64,000 bases of DNA, taken from positions 36,224-100,223 of the forward strand of contig NZ_DVEH01000010.1 in the NCBI RefSeq assembly GCF_015295825.1, read 5' to 3'. How positions within the stretch are numbered: position 1 is the stretch's first letter; each line of letters begins with the position of its first letter. The notes below the pieces were generated by a model that saw only the letters and a list, made by a program, of their open reading frames with translations, was not told the DNA's origin and ran no database searches. Made by a program: the position numbers and the translations under genes. This stretch comes from Thermosynechococcus sp. M98_K2018_005. Lineage in GTDB: Bacteria; Cyanobacteriota; Cyanobacteriia; Thermosynechococcales; Thermosynechococcaceae. Of the stretch, positions 9,042-19,103 are shown in pieces.

Positions 9042-9241
9042 GGTAATCCTCCTCGCACACAAAATTGACAGTGATTCGACAAAGCGGTGAACTGAGAACA
9101 CACATCATGAGCCATCCTCCAAGGTAGCCAGAGGCCACTCGCCGCATCTATGCCTAAAACTGTCCCAATCTGTTGTTTATGCAAAGGGTGTTTTGGCACC
9201 ACGACGAAACTTCTAGGTGACTTTACCCAATCCACAACCAA
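9038..9241 (-). CDS. possible small ORF overlapping the M23 peptidase start
   Basis: A 67-codon frame with a TTG start at 9241, preceded at 8 bases by GGGGGAGG, ending in a TGA that overlaps the TTG start of the M23 peptidase gene. The overlap is the arrangement expected for translational coupling. The product would have a fairly hydrophobic centre (KQQIGTVLGIDAASGLWLPW) and two late cysteines. I do not recognise it, and it has no ATG, so it may be only leader sequence. Confidence 0.35.
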   Translation of the reverse strand: MVVDWVKSPRSFVVVPKHPLHKQQIGTVLGIDAASGLWLPWRMAHDVCSQFTALSNHCQFCVRGGLP

Positions 9242-9656
9242 ATGACAAGCCTCCCCCTTGCCTCGTCCTGCTATCTCTAGGGGGGTGAATTACTTGTTGC
9301 AAAATGAAAATAAGAATTTTCTACCTACTGGCTAATAATCAAAAAACCTGAGTTCATCACGACTGGAGCTCAATTACTGACCATAAAAGAAAAATTGTTA
9401 TTTCGAATAAATAAATAAGTAAAGTAAACTTAGCTAATCAGTGTGTATAGCTTTTTTAAATAATGTAATTCACTTAACATTCTTCTCGTTGTTGGTCGTT
9501 ACATCAAAATTGTCCTATAACACTTGTACCAAATTGCACCAAAAGTGGCACATATTCATCTTCACTCTTAGGAGCGATCAGAGCAAGCTTGCTTGGTAAA
9601 ATAAACGAGTTTATAACGATTTTTGGCGATCGCCTTTTTGACGGAGCTTTGTCCCC
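9242..9656. other. AT-rich intergenic region without a recognised gene
   Basis: About 415 bases between the small ORF and the next rightward gene. It is clearly more AT-rich than its surroundings, with many A/T runs. ORFs crossing it have no cyanobacterial protein character. Promoters for both divergent units presumably lie here, but I see no convincing -10/-35 pair, NtcA site or known riboswitch. Confidence 0.6.
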
Positions 9657-10127
9657 ATGACTTACCACAAGCTGTGGTTTCAACAAACAGCAAGCCGCCT
9701 CAAAGTCTTGCGTCCTTTTCCCCCCTTTAGTGTTGTCCAAAACTTTATTCGCGAATATCTCCCCAACCTCATTGACTATATGGATGGCCAAGGATTGGAT
9801 CTCCGGGATCCACAGCACTGGTGGGAGAGTATCCACATTGACGGCATTTTAGAATTAGAAAATAGCGAGGGGAAAACCCTGCGGGTGGCGGCTGGGATTA
9901 TTGAGCAGTGGCGCAATGCCAACGCTGCTCTGCGCCTGATTACCACCCCTGCAATGGCTAAGCTGCGGCGGGAGTCCCTCAATGTCAGCCAACACTGGCT
10001 TTTTTATGTCTCTAGTCGCAAGCCCTACCCGGAGTCACTGTGGATTGATTTGCTCTATGAGCAGGCGGATACACCCCCCACAGAAACGGGCTGTACCATT
10101 ATTGAAGTAACGGAACCGGAGGCCTAG
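9657..10127 (+). CDS. conserved cyanobacterial protein of unknown function
   Basis: A soluble protein of 156 residues without signal peptide. Landmarks are FPPFSVVQNFIREYLPNL near residue 24, a WWESIHIDGILELEN stretch, and NVSQHWLFYVSSRKPYPESLW near 113. I do not recognise the family. The ATG at 9657 has ACGGAG about 11 bases upstream. Its end overlaps the convergent ribD by 29 bases, so the two 3' ends are antisense to each other. Confidence 0.8.
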   Translation: MTYHKLWFQQTASRLKVLRPFPPFSVVQNFIREYLPNLIDYMDGQGLDLRDPQHWWESIHIDGILELENSEGKTLRVAAGIIEQWRNANAALRLITTPAMAKLRRESLNVSQHWLFYVSSRKPYPESLWIDLLYEQADTPPTETGCTIIEVTEPEA

Positions 10128-11238
10128 AGGGTAGATAGCCCACCAGGAGAATGTCCTCGCCCACGGTTTGCCAACTGACGTCCTCGAGGCACAAGGCCTC
10201 ATTCATTTTGGTTAAGCCTAAATCAGCCACTGGGGCGGGGGCATCAGAGCCACCAATAATTTTTGGCGCAATAAACGCCCACACTTTTTGTACCATGCCT
10301 TCGGCGATCGCTGCCGCTGCAAGGGAACCGCCGCACTCCCAGAGCACCGTCATAATGCCCCGTTGATGAAGCTCTGCCATGACGGTGGTCGGTGTTAATG
10401 GCTCTTGGTGCACCACCTCCACACCCCGTGCCTGCAATTGGGGAATGAGGGGATGTTGGGGTGAAGCAGAGGTAACCACCAATGTTGGAGCTGTGGTCGT
10501 TTCCCACAAAGAGGCAGCCGGCGGTAGATCAAGGGTACGACTCATCACCACCCGTAGGGGGTTGCGCTCATGGCGCGAGGTCAAGAGGGGATTATCCAGA
10601 CGCACGGTATTGCCCCCCACAATTACGGCATCGCATTCAGAGCGCAGTTGATGCACCATGGCTCGTGCTGCTTCGCCACTGACCCAGAGACTGTGGCCGG
10701 CACTGGAGGCAATTTTGCCATCGAGGGTCATGGCGTATTTCAAAATGCCAAAGGGACGCTGGTAGCGCACCCGATGCACAAACGCTTCGTTCAGGCGTTG
10801 ACATTCCGCTTCCCGTACGCCCACGGTGACTTCTATGCCCGCTGAGCGCAGCCGTTCTACCCCCGCCCCCGCTACTTGAGGATTGGGATCAATCATGCCC
10901 ACCACTACCCTGGGGATGCCCGCCGCAATAATTGCTTCGGTACAGGGGGGCGTGCGGCCATAGTGGTTGCAGGGTTCAAGATTGACGTAGAGGGTGGCCT
11001 TGCTGAGGAGGGGGCGATCGCTCTCGCTGACGTTGCGCAGGGCAAAAACCTCGGCATGGGGTTCCCCTGCCTTGGGATGAAACCCCTCCCCAATCACCCG
11101 TCCCTCTGCCACAATCACACAGCCCACGAGGGGATTCGGAGCCGTACAGCCTTTGGCCCGAGCCGCTAACTCAAGGCAGCGCCCCATATACTGGGCATCA
11201 ATCGTGGCTATCTCCGCCACAACGGGGGCTGAGCGCAT
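10099..11238 (-). CDS. ribD: bifunctional riboflavin biosynthesis deaminase/reductase
   Basis: Catalyses the second and third steps of riboflavin synthesis: deamination of the pyrimidine and reduction of the ribosyl side chain. The protein has 379 residues. The N-terminal cytidine-deaminase-like zinc domain shows HAEVFAL at 61-67 and PC-NHYGRTPPC at 89-99. The reductase half begins about residue 150 with ILKYAMTLDGKIASSAGHSLWVSG and ends with the APKIIGG motif. Length and both active regions are intact. The start ATG at 11238 lies ten bases past the end of the neighbouring DUF6679-like gene. Confidence 0.96.
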   Translation of the reverse strand: MRSAPVVAEIATIDAQYMGRCLELAARAKGCTAPNPLVGCVIVAEGRVIGEGFHPKAGEPHAEVFALRNVSESDRPLLSKATLYVNLEPCNHYGRTPPCTEAIIAAGIPRVVVGMIDPNPQVAGAGVERLRSAGIEVTVGVREAECQRLNEAFVHRVRYQRPFGILKYAMTLDGKIASSAGHSLWVSGEAARAMVHQLRSECDAVIVGGNTVRLDNPLLTSRHERNPLRVVMSRTLDLPPAASLWETTTAPTLVVTSASPQHPLIPQLQARGVEVVHQEPLTPTTVMAELHQRGIMTVLWECGGSLAAAAIAEGMVQKVWAFIAPKIIGGSDAPAPVADLGLTKMNEALCLEDVSWQTVGEDILLVGYLPSRPPVPLLQ

Positions 11239-11248
11239 GGGTTAAGAA

Positions 11249-11563
11249 TCAACGTTCGTGTTCGGTTTCCGAGGAATGCTTCGGCAGCTGCTCCGCCTCT
11301 GGACACTCATCCGCAATGGGTAACTCCGCATGGCCTCGGGGGACTGCTGCGAGCCGCCGTGAAATCGAGCCAATGCTTTCGATATTGACGATCTCTTCCC
11401 AAGCACACACTTCGTCGTCTTCCTCCGTTTCGTAGCGGATGGTAACAACATTCCCTTCGATGTCCACAATGCGTGCCCGGTCAATCAGGCGTTGTTGATC
11501 CCGCAAGTAAATCCAGACTTCTTGGCCGTCGGTATAAAGTTGATAAAGCTTGCGGTGTAACAT
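11249..11563 (-). CDS. small cyanobacterial protein, DUF6679-like
   Basis: A protein of 104 residues that appears to belong to a cyanobacteria-restricted family (DUF6679, from memory). It begins MLHRKLYQLYTDGQEVWIYL, continues with RARIVDIEGNVVTIRYETEEDDEVCAWEE (read as a small beta-barrel-like strand series), and ends in an acidic, apparently disordered tail. The ATG at 11563 has AAGGAG about 7 bases upstream. It precedes ribD by ten bases and is probably cotranscribed with it. Function unknown. Confidence 0.8.
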   Translation of the reverse strand: MLHRKLYQLYTDGQEVWIYLRDQQRLIDRARIVDIEGNVVTIRYETEEDDEVCAWEEIVNIESIGSISRRLAAVPRGHAELPIADECPEAEQLPKHSSETEHER

Positions 11564-11777
11564 AGAACGGTCTCCTTCTCGGAATTGGGCGTAGCAACAG
11601 TTGATAAGCTGTGCTGCAACCTCTTGCCTGTGATCTTACCGCTAGACTCCACAGATGAGCAGCGGTGAATGGGAGGTGGGGGCACTGAGGTTGTCCCTAT
11701 CGTTGTAGCGATCGCGCAGCACAGGGGAAAGAGTGATTCTCTGACGGTCTGGGGCAGATCTCGTACAATCGAATAAG

Positions 11778-11805
11778 CGTAACAAAGGATAAATAATCCG
11801 TTACG
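11778..11805. promoter_or_regulatory. inverted repeat upstream of dnaK1
   Basis: An imperfect palindrome with outer arms CGTAAC and GTTACG and inner arms GGAT and ATCC around a five-base centre. It ends 47 bases before the dnaK1 ATG, so it could be an operator or a 5'-UTR hairpin. It is not the CIRCE element (TTAGCACTC arms). Role unknown. Confidence 0.5.
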
Positions 11806-11852
11806 ATAACGCTATTCATTTATTCTAACCAGTGCGGAGTCGTTCAAACGGC

Positions 11853-13877
11853 ATGGGCAAAATTGTTGGCATTGATCTGGGGACAACCAATTCCGTCATT
11901 GCTGTGTTGGAAGGGGGAAAACCCGTTGTGATTGCCAATGCAGAAGGCTCCCGCACCACCCCCTCTGTGGTAGCCTTTGGCAAAGATGGTGAGCGCCTTG
12001 TGGGTCAGTTGGCGCGGCGACAGGCGGTGCTTAATCCCCAAAACACCTTCTATGCCGTGAAGCGGTTTATTGGCCGCGAATATAGTGAACTTACGGCTGA
12101 GTCCAAGCGGGTACCCTATACCATTCGCCGGGATGAATCGGGTAAAGTGCGCATCAAGTGCCCACGGCTGCAACGGGAATTTGCCCCCGAAGAAATTTCA
12201 GCCATGGTCTTGCGCAAGCTGGTGGAGGATGCCAGCCGCTACCTAGGGGAACCCGTCACTGATGCAGTGATTACTGTACCCGCCTACTTTAATGACTCAC
12301 AGCGGCAAGCCACCCGTGATGCTGGGCGTATTGCGGGTCTAAATGTGCGGCGGATTATTAATGAACCGACGGCAGCCGCCCTTGCCTATGGTCTCGATCG
12401 CCAGAAGGAGCAGACGATTCTCGTTTTTGACCTTGGCGGTGGCACCTTTGATGTCTCTATTCTCGATGTCGGCGATGGCGTGTTTGAGGTGAAGGCCACC
12501 AGCGGCGATACCCAACTGGGGGGCAATGACTTCGATAAGTTGATTGTAGACTGGCTAGCCGAAGACTTCCTCGCTAAGGAGGGCATTGATTTACGGCGCG
12601 ATCGCCAGTCGCTACAGCGGCTCACCGACGCCGCCGAAAAAGCGAAAATTGAACTTTCAGGCCTACTGGAAACCCATATCGATCTGCCCTTTGTCACCGC
12701 CACAGCGGATGGGCCAAAACACATTGAAACCATCCTCAGTCGTCGCCAATTTGAAGACCTCAGCCAAGACCTGCTGCAACGGCTGCGCTATCCGGTCGAA
12801 CAGGCACTGATGGATGCCCATTTAACCCCCGCTCAAATTGATGCCGTGGTGCTGGTGGGGGGTGCGACGCGGATGCCCATGGTGCAGAACCTGGTGCGGC
12901 AGATGATTGGCCGTGAACCCAACCAAAATGTCAACCCCGATGAGGTGGTAGCTGTCGGTGCCGCCATTCAAGCAGGCATTCTCGCTGGGGATATGAAGGA
13001 TATCCTGCTGCTGGATGTAACCCCCCTTTCCTTAGGTGTGGAAACCATTGGCGGCGTGACGAAGGTACTGATTCCCCGCAATACAACGATTCCGGTGCGC
13101 CGCTCCGATATTTTCTCAACCTCAGAAAATAACCAAAGCCAAGTGGAAATCCACGTCGTTCAAGGGGAGCGAGAACTGGCAGAACACAACAAGTCCCTGG
13201 GACGCTTTAAGTTGACAGGAATTCCGCCAGCGCCGCGGGGGGTGCCCCAAATTCAAGTGTCCTTTGACTTGGATGCCAATGGCCTACTCCAAGTGGTGGC
13301 CTTGGATCGCTTTAGCGGTCGTGAGCAAAGTGTGGTGATTCAGGGGGCATCAACCCTGAGTGAAGAGGAAATTCAGCAGATGCTCTTGGATGCGGAGTCC
13401 AATGCAGCCGGCGATCGCCAGCGGCGGGCACGCATTGAGAAGCGCAACCGTGCCCAAGATTTGATTAACCGCGCTGAACGTCAATTGCGGGAAGCGGCTC
13501 AGGAATTTGGCTATCAATTTGCCGCTGACCAGCGCCGTAGTATTGAGGCCCTAGTGCGGCAATTGCAGGAGGCCATTCGCAATGAGAACGATCGCCAAAT
13601 TGACCTCACCTATGCTGCCCTTGAAGAGCAGCTCTACGACTTTGTCCGCCAACGGCGCCTCAGCGAAGAGGAAGCGGAAGAGGATGAGGATGTCTTTAAG
13701 CTGCCCAACCTCAAGGAAGCAGTAAATAAAGGCCTTGATGCGGTGCGGGGTCGAGAGCGGCGGCGTGACGATTATGCGGATGAGTGGGATGAGCCCCCCC
13801 GGACGCGGCGTTCTCGGGGGTATTCCCAGCGCAGTGATTCAGCCGCATGGGATGATTGGGATGACGACGACTGGTAG
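11853..13877 (+). CDS. dnaK1: Hsp70 chaperone DnaK1
   Basis: ATP-dependent chaperone of 674 residues from the ATG at 11853 ([14 protein letters not shown]); the GTG seven codons upstream is discounted because Hsp70 proteins start at this motif. The nucleotide-binding domain shows [12 protein letters not shown] and [14 protein letters not shown]; the substrate-binding domain follows from about 385. The [19 protein letters not shown] segment and the long, charged C-terminus ([19 protein letters not shown] and an Arg/Asp-rich tail ending in DDDDW) match cyanobacterial DnaK1 rather than DnaK2 or DnaK3. It is followed 45 bases later by a DnaJ gene. Confidence 0.93.
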   Translation: MGKIVGIDLGTTNSVIAVLEGGKPVVIANAEGSRTTPSVVAFGKDGERLVGQLARRQAVLNPQNTFYAVKRFIGREYSELTAESKRVPYTIRRDESGKVRIKCPRLQREFAPEEISAMVLRKLVEDASRYLGEPVTDAVITVPAYFNDSQRQATRDAGRIAGLNVRRIINEPTAAALAYGLDRQKEQTILVFDLGGGTFDVSILDVGDGVFEVKATSGDTQLGGNDFDKLIVDWLAEDFLAKEGIDLRRDRQSLQRLTDAAEKAKIELSGLLETHIDLPFVTATADGPKHIETILSRRQFEDLSQDLLQRLRYPVEQALMDAHLTPAQIDAVVLVGGATRMPMVQNLVRQMIGREPNQNVNPDEVVAVGAAIQAGILAGDMKDILLLDVTPLSLGVETIGGVTKVLIPRNTTIPVRRSDIFSTSENNQSQVEIHVVQGERELAEHNKSLGRFKLTGIPPAPRGVPQIQVSFDLDANGLLQVVALDRFSGREQSVVIQGASTLSEEEIQQMLLDAESNAAGDRQRRARIEKRNRAQDLINRAERQLREAAQEFGYQFAADQRRSIEALVRQLQEAIRNENDRQIDLTYAALEEQLYDFVRQRRLSEEEAEEDEDVFKLPNLKEAVNKGLDAVRGRERRRDDYADEWDEPPRTRRSRGYSQRSDSAAWDDWDDDDW

Positions 13878-13922
13878 AGCTTGCTGGGTTTGCCGCAACT
13901 GTGAGTGTAGATAGGACTGTCG

Positions 13923-14903
13923 ATGCGTAATTTTCGAGATTACTACCAGCTTTTGGGCGTGGATCGAGGTGCGAGCACTGAGGAAATTAAACGCGCCTAT
14001 CGGCGGCTGGCGCGGCGGTATCATCCCGATATGAATCCGGGCGATCGCGCTGCTGAAGAGAAGTTCAAAGACATTAGTGAAGCCTACCAAGTCCTAAGTG
14101 ATCCAGTTCGCCGTGAGCAATACGATCGCTACGGTGAATATTGGTCACAACCTGGCTTTCGCACTCGCCCTTCCCAACGCACCACTATGGCTCGGCGCAA
14201 TGGCACCAGTGTTAGGGAGGAACCCGACCTCAGTGAAGATAATTTTCAAGAGTTTTTGGATCAACTGTTGGGTCGGCGATCGCCCCGCACCTCTACAGTT
14301 GCCGCGGATCCCCCCCGTCGCTCGCCTACGATAGAGACAGACTACTTTCGCCCCGGCACCGTCAAAACCGCCCATACCGCTGTGAGTCGTCGCGACGCTG
14401 AAGCCACCCTAGAAATCCCCCTCGAGAAGGCCTACGAAGGGGGACGGGAGCGAATTCGCCTGGGGGATGGGCGCTCCTTAGAAGTGACGCTGCCACCGGG
14501 GATGGTTACGGGTCAGCGGATTCGGCTGCGGGGTCAAGGTACGGGCGGTGGTGATCTCTATCTAAAAATTCAAGTGACTCCCCATCCCCTCTTTCGCCTT
14601 GAGGACTACGATATTGTCTGTGAACTCCCCGTGACTCCCAGTGAGGCTGCCCTTGGCGGCCAAATTGAAGCCCCGACCCTCGATGGTTGGGTGAAAATGA
14701 TGGTCCCAGCAGGGGTACGCACAGGCCAACGTTTGCGACTGGCGGGTAAAGGCTATCCTCGCCCTGATGGCGATCGCGGTGACCAACTGGTGGAAATTGT
14801 CATTACACTGCCGCCCCAACTGAGTGATGCCGAACGGGATCTCTATCGGCAACTTCAGGCGATTGAGTCCTACAACCCCCGTGCCCATCTGGCGTACTCC
14901 TAA
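13923..14903 (+). CDS. dnaJ: DnaJ/CbpA-type co-chaperone (no zinc finger)
   Basis: A J-domain protein of 326 residues. The J domain occupies residues 4-68, with the HPD tripeptide at 34-36 that stimulates Hsp70 ATPase. A Ser/Arg/Pro-rich linker (about 75-150) replaces the Gly/Phe region, and the C-terminal substrate-binding domains run from about 155. The CxxCxGxG zinc-finger repeats are absent, so this is a type II (CbpA-like) J protein. Placement directly after dnaK1 indicates a dedicated partner. Confidence 0.94.
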   Translation: MRNFRDYYQLLGVDRGASTEEIKRAYRRLARRYHPDMNPGDRAAEEKFKDISEAYQVLSDPVRREQYDRYGEYWSQPGFRTRPSQRTTMARRNGTSVREEPDLSEDNFQEFLDQLLGRRSPRTSTVAADPPRRSPTIETDYFRPGTVKTAHTAVSRRDAEATLEIPLEKAYEGGRERIRLGDGRSLEVTLPPGMVTGQRIRLRGQGTGGGDLYLKIQVTPHPLFRLEDYDIVCELPVTPSEAALGGQIEAPTLDGWVKMMVPAGVRTGQRLRLAGKGYPRPDGDRGDQLVEIVITLPPQLSDAERDLYRQLQAIESYNPRAHLAYS

Positions 14904-14906
14904 AGT

Positions 14907-15992
14907 ATGGATGCCTTGGTCTTTGCTGACCCCGCAGCGCAGCCTCTCTTGAAGGACATTCAGACCTACCTCAGTACCGTTGTCGCGCCAATTGCCAACC
15001 GCATTGATCAGCAAAAGTCCCCTTTATCGGAAAGTCTGCAAGCCCTAGGGAACTTGGACATTTTTCGTTTGGCGGTACCCAAGGCAATGGGGGGATTGGG
15101 GTGCGATCGCCGTACGCTGTGGCATTTGAGCTTGCAACTGGCGCAAACCTCTGGTGCCCTTGCCTTTTTGGTGGCACAACATCAGTCCGCCTTGGGGATA
15201 ATTCTTGAACATCCTGAAGGGAACGTTGGCCAAACCTACTTGGCGGACTTAATGAAGGGGCAGATGTTGATTGGTGTCAGTTTTTCCCACTTACGCCACA
15301 ACCCAGTGGATCTACAAGCTCAACCCACCAGTGGGGGCTATCTCCTGCGGGGCACGCTGCCTTGGCTCAGTGGTTTTCAGCACATGACGATGTTTGTCGC
15401 CGCAGCCCCCCTGCCGAATGGGCGCATTCTCTTTGCCCTCATGCCCTTTATCAATGCCCAACAGGCCGGCGGCGGCATTTTGCACCTCTCCTTGCCCTTA
15501 CCTCTAGCGGCTGTGCCCTCCACCCAAACGGTGCAAGCAGAAGTGGTAAATTGGTTAGTCCCGCCGGAAGATGTGGTGGGTATCAGTGAGGCAGATTGGA
15601 TGGTTGTCCGCGATCGCCAGCAATTGCTGCGAGGCAGTGCCGCCCCCATGGGTTGTGCCCGTGCCAGTTTGCAGATTCTCGCTGAGAGTCCCGACGCCAA
15701 AGACCTCTATCACCACTTGCGCGATCGCTGGCACCGCCTTTACGACCACATTCAAGAAGAGCTAGAGAACCTGAATCCCCCTTACCATGCACAACTGCGC
15801 GCCGCAGCGATTCACCTTGCCGTCCAAGCGGCTCAAGCTGCCCTGATGACAACGGGTGGCAGTGCCTTAATGCTTAGTCACACGGTGCAGCGTCTCTATC
15901 GCGAAGCAATGCTCTACACCGTCTCTGGCTTGAATGCCCCCGTGCGCCATGCCTTGATGGAGGATTTGCTGCTTGAAAAGGGGTCCCCTTGA
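14907..15992 (+). CDS. acyl-CoA dehydrogenase-like flavoprotein
   Basis: A protein of 361 residues with the acyl-CoA dehydrogenase fold. An N-terminal helical part leads to [17 protein letters not shown] (about residues 54-70), a middle strand region with IGVSFSHL, and a C-terminal four-helix part with [20 protein letters not shown]. The canonical ACAD signatures are weak, so the substrate is uncertain; a flavin-dependent monooxygenase or desulfurisation-type relative is possible. The ATG is three bases after the dnaJ stop, so it is cotranscribed with the chaperone genes. Confidence 0.75.
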   Translation: MDALVFADPAAQPLLKDIQTYLSTVVAPIANRIDQQKSPLSESLQALGNLDIFRLAVPKAMGGLGCDRRTLWHLSLQLAQTSGALAFLVAQHQSALGIILEHPEGNVGQTYLADLMKGQMLIGVSFSHLRHNPVDLQAQPTSGGYLLRGTLPWLSGFQHMTMFVAAAPLPNGRILFALMPFINAQQAGGGILHLSLPLPLAAVPSTQTVQAEVVNWLVPPEDVVGISEADWMVVRDRQQLLRGSAAPMGCARASLQILAESPDAKDLYHHLRDRWHRLYDHIQEELENLNPPYHAQLRAAAIHLAVQAAQAALMTTGGSALMLSHTVQRLYREAMLYTVSGLNAPVRHALMEDLLLEKGSP

Positions 15993-16551
15993 GCGAGATC
16001 AGTGTCTGCCTCCTGAGTGGTTGGCTCGCCCCGCCCCAGTGGTAGCCCAAGAATTACTGGGGTGTCTTCTCGTGCGACAGCAGGCCAATGGTCAACTCTA
16101 CCGAGGTCGTATTGTCGAAACCGAGGCCTATATGGCCGGCGACCCCGCGTGTCATGGCTACCGTCGCCAAACGGCTCGTAATGCCCCAATGTTTGCGGCT
16201 CCAGGGACCATCTATGTCTATCAAATCTATGGCATTCACCACTGCCTGAATATCGCGAGCGATCGCCCAAATTTTGCCAGTGCTGTTCTCATTCGTGCCC
16301 TTGAGATGCTCAGCCCACCCTTGCCTCCCCGCAGTGCCGCTGGTCCGGGGAAACTGTGCCAAGTTTTGGGGATCGATCGCCAGCTTTCGGGCTTGATGCT
16401 GGGGAAAGAGAGCGGCCTCTGGTTAGAAAAGCCGCCCTACCCCCTGACAGATCCTGTCGTACAAACCACTCGCATCGGCATTTCCCAAGGGCAGGAGATT
16501 CCGTGGCGGTGGTATGTGCAGGGCAACCCTGCCGTCTCCCGTTATTCGTAG
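15973..16551 (+). CDS. 3-methyladenine DNA glycosylase (AAG/MPG family)
   Basis: Base-excision repair enzyme removing alkylated purines. From a TTG start at 15973 the protein has 192 residues, normal for the bacterial AAG family. Diagnostic features are [28 protein letters not shown] (with the catalytic glutamate in VETEAY), [21 protein letters not shown] and a late [11 protein letters not shown]. It overlaps the acyl-CoA-dehydrogenase-like gene by 20 bases. There is no ATG near the start; another TTG at 16021 is possible but would trim conserved sequence. The end overlaps the convergent SulP gene by ten bases. Confidence 0.92.
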   Translation: MKRGPLERDQCLPPEWLARPAPVVAQELLGCLLVRQQANGQLYRGRIVETEAYMAGDPACHGYRRQTARNAPMFAAPGTIYVYQIYGIHHCLNIASDRPNFASAVLIRALEMLSPPLPPRSAAGPGKLCQVLGIDRQLSGLMLGKESGLWLEKPPYPLTDPVVQTTRIGISQGQEIPWRWYVQGNPAVSRYS

Positions 16552-18233
16552 CCGCCCGTTGTCACCTCCTGCAATTCCTCCGCTTGGTGGAGAAACTGAA
16601 TGGCCTTTTCGAGGGCTTGTCGGCGATCGCTCACCACATGGTCTGCAGGCAAGCGATCCAAAATGCGAAAGCGTTGGAGCCGCTGTTGCACCTTATCCGC
16701 CGAACCATTCACCAGAAAAATCGCCAAACGATGCTTTTGCGCCTCTTGGATCAGTGACTCAATGGCCAACGTTGCCGTCACCCCCAACAGGGGCACACTA
16801 CTGACATCCAGAATTAGCACCTTATAGTCTGACATGATCGCCTGCCGTTGCGCAATTGCCCAAGCTGAGCCAAAACTCATCGGGCCGCCAAGGTGGAGGA
16901 GCAACAGTTGACCCTTGGCTGCGCGGAAGAGTTCTTTTTCCTCAGGGGTGAGGGGCGTTTGGTCATCAGCGTGGGTAATCGCCTTCACATCCTCCGATTG
17001 CAGATCTGCCAAGCGCTTGATCGTCAGCATATTGGCAATAAAGACGCCAACACCCACCGCCACAATCAAATCCACAAAGACCGTCAGCAGCATCACACCA
17101 TACATAATGAAAGCCGCCCGCAGGGACAGGACGTGGGCACGTTTGAGAAAATTCCAGTCAATGATGTCAATCCCCACCTTGATCAGAATTCCCGCCAACA
17201 CCGCATTGGGAATCGGTTCCGTCAAAGGCGCAGCCCACAGCACCACCAGCAGCAGAATGACGGCGTGGATCATGCCCGATAAGCAGGTGCGTCCCCCCGC
17301 TTGAATATTCACCACTGTGCCCATCGTGGCACCGGCACCGGGCAGACCGCCAAACAAGCCAGACAGCAGGTTACCAATACCTTGGCCAATCAGTTCCTTA
17401 TCGGAATCGTGCTGGGTGCGGGTAATGCTATCGGCAATCACCGAGGTCAGGAGCGAATCAATACAGCCGAGCATTCCCAGCATTGCCCCGTCCACAATCA
17501 TCGTTTTCAGCGCAGGCAGTGTAAACGTCGGCGGCACAAACTCTGGCAGTCCCGTGGGAATCGTGCCAATGCGGCTCAAACCGGCATCCGCAAAAAAGAC
17601 CATTGACAGAATCGTGCCCAAAACCAACGCGAGGAGCTGTGGCGGCACAATTCGCCGAATTTTTTGGGGTGTGAAATAAATGAGTCCAAGGGTGAACAAG
17701 CCCAAAGTAAGGGCAGCCGGGTTCAGGGTTTGAATCCACTCTGGCAAGTTTTGCACTGCCCCCAAGATCCCCCCTTTACTGCTGTGCCCCAACAGGGGGC
17801 CAATTTGCAGCAGGATCATGATCAAGCCAATCCCCGACATAAAGCCAGAAATGACGGTGTAGGGCATGAGGGTGATGTATTTACCCAACCGCAACAGACC
17901 AAAGAGAATTTGAAAACAGCCCGCCAGCATCACCACCGTAAAGGCCATGTATAACCCCTGTTCGGGATATTCACTGGTAAGGCGGGTGATCACTGCTGTA
18001 ATCAGGACAGTCATCGGCCCTGTGGGATTGGAAATGAGTGTTGGTGTGCCCCCAAAGAGAGCCGCAAAAAAGCCAAGAAAGACGACACAGTAGAGTCCCG
18101 CCGTTGCACCAGCCCCAGAGGTGACCCCAAAGGCCAAGGCCATCGGCAAGGCGACAATGGCGGCAGTCAGCCCACCAAAGAGATCGCCACGCCAGTAGCG
18201 AAAGTGAACTCGATTCACTAAATTTGCTAGCAT
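16542..18233 (-). CDS. bicA: SulP-family anion transporter, BicA-like bicarbonate transporter
   Basis: A protein of 563 residues with about 12-14 membrane segments and a C-terminal cytoplasmic STAS domain (from about residue 440). Its N-terminal part strongly resembles BicA, the low-affinity sodium-dependent bicarbonate importer: [65 protein letters not shown] and [12 protein letters not shown]. Sulfate transport by a SulP relative cannot be excluded. The ATG at 18233 is chosen over 18269 because AGGGG precedes it and the length then matches BicA. It probably supplies bicarbonate to the carbon-concentrating mechanism. Confidence 0.87.
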   Translation of the reverse strand: MLANLVNRVHFRYWRGDLFGGLTAAIVALPMALAFGVTSGAGATAGLYCVVFLGFFAALFGGTPTLISNPTGPMTVLITAVITRLTSEYPEQGLYMAFTVVMLAGCFQILFGLLRLGKYITLMPYTVISGFMSGIGLIMILLQIGPLLGHSSKGGILGAVQNLPEWIQTLNPAALTLGLFTLGLIYFTPQKIRRIVPPQLLALVLGTILSMVFFADAGLSRIGTIPTGLPEFVPPTFTLPALKTMIVDGAMLGMLGCIDSLLTSVIADSITRTQHDSDKELIGQGIGNLLSGLFGGLPGAGATMGTVVNIQAGGRTCLSGMIHAVILLLVVLWAAPLTEPIPNAVLAGILIKVGIDIIDWNFLKRAHVLSLRAAFIMYGVMLLTVFVDLIVAVGVGVFIANMLTIKRLADLQSEDVKAITHADDQTPLTPEEKELFRAAKGQLLLLHLGGPMSFGSAWAIAQRQAIMSDYKVLILDVSSVPLLGVTATLAIESLIQEAQKHRLAIFLVNGSADKVQQRLQRFRILDRLPADHVVSDRRQALEKAIQFLHQAEELQEVTTGGYE

Positions 18234-18506
18234 TTCTACCCCTTTTGGCGAATTTGAAGAGGATTTCATAGCGAGAGCGTTATCGAGAGGACCTCCTAGC
18301 CCTGAGGGAGTATCCTTATAACTTACTTATGGCTATGATTAAGAAAAGATTTGATTGAAATAATTCTATGGTTTAGTGGAGACAACCTGTCTAGTAGAAC
18401 GTCAAAGATTTTCTTATCTGTTCTATAGGAAAAAGCTGGAGAATGAGGACAGAGCGAGATCTGTTCCCTGTAAAACATTGGGTTAAAAGCCCTGCTCCTG
18501 ATGGCT
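18234..18506. other. intergenic region upstream of bicA
   Basis: About 270 bases between the bicA start and the tnpB remnant. It should hold the bicA promoter. I see no protein-coding frame and no clear CcmR/CmpR-type repeat or known RNA. Confidence 0.5.
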
Positions 18507-18531
18507 CCGCCCCGCTAGCGCGAAAGGGCGG
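18507..18531 (+). repeat. hairpin, probable left-end element of an IS605-type remnant
   Basis: CCGCCC and GGGCGG form a six-base-pair GC stem around a 13-base loop, 30 bases before the tnpB-like start. IS200/IS605 elements carry subterminal imperfect palindromes in this position. It could alternatively be an unrelated hairpin. Confidence 0.45.
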
Positions 18532-18560
18532 CTTTATCTAGTCCTCTATGTGATAAACCC

Positions 18561-19089
18561 ATGCTAGTCAGAGAAGCAAAGCTCCTGCACGGGTCTTCAG
18601 AGCAATACCAAGCCCTTGATGAAGCTATCCGCACGGCACAGTTCATCCGCAACAAGTGTATTCGCTACTGGATGGACCATTAGGGAGCCGGTAAATCCGC
18701 TCTTTATACCCTCTCTAAAGACCTCGCTAAAGAGTTTGAGTTTGCTAACGAGCTCAAGGCAACCGCCCGCCAAGGGAGTGCAGAACGGGCATGGGCTGCT
18801 ACCTCTTGCTTTTACAACCGTTGCAAAAAAAAAGAGAAAAGAAAAAGGGCTATCCTCGGGTTAGACCTTGCTTTGACCTAAGTGTGGGCGGCGTGTTCAG
18901 AAGTCACTCAGCACGAGAACACACCCTTGCTCCTGTGGGCTTGAGGCGTGTTGGGACACGGTTGCCGTGATACAAATCCTGAAGCGGGGTTTGCAACTGC
19001 TGGGCATTGAGCTGAACCAGTCACAAGAATTCCTCGACTTTAGGCGGGGGAGTATGTCAAACTCATGGATTGAGAGACGCAACGTATGA
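18561..19089 (+). pseudogene. tnpB: decayed tnpB (IS200/IS605 OrfB) with central deletion
   Basis: The ATG at 18561 opens a TnpB N-terminus (EQYQALDEAIRTAQFIRNKC, then YWMDH) that hits an in-frame TAG at codon 41. The same frame continues with LYTLSKDLAKEF and a poly-A run near 18830 where a frameshift recovers KGYPR. From about 18892, in another frame, the zinc-ribbon/RuvC-III end of TnpB appears (STRTHPCSCGLEAC, then ILKRGL) and stops at 19089. Some 200 residues of the middle, including the catalytic core, are missing. No tnpA is present. The element is dead and is the only transposon trace in the window. Confidence 0.85.
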
Positions 19090-19103
19090 GGAACAACACT
19101 CCT

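Noticed and set aside
9054..9300. c-di-AMP (ydaO) riboswitch before the M23 peptidase
   Set aside because: Such riboswitches precede wall hydrolases in some cyanobacteria, but I could not find the conserved core motifs in this leader.
9504..9836. Leftward 110-residue ORF
   Set aside because: Half of it lies antisense to the gene at 9657 and the rest is AT-rich; the sequence has no protein-family character.
16893..17606. Several rightward ORFs of about 100-130 codons
   Set aside because: They are antisense to bicA and have histidine- and glutamine-rich compositions typical of reverse-strand reading.
18561..19089. Surviving omega-RNA at the tnpB remnant
   Set aside because: The right end of the element cannot be recognised, and the guide scaffold is not visible.
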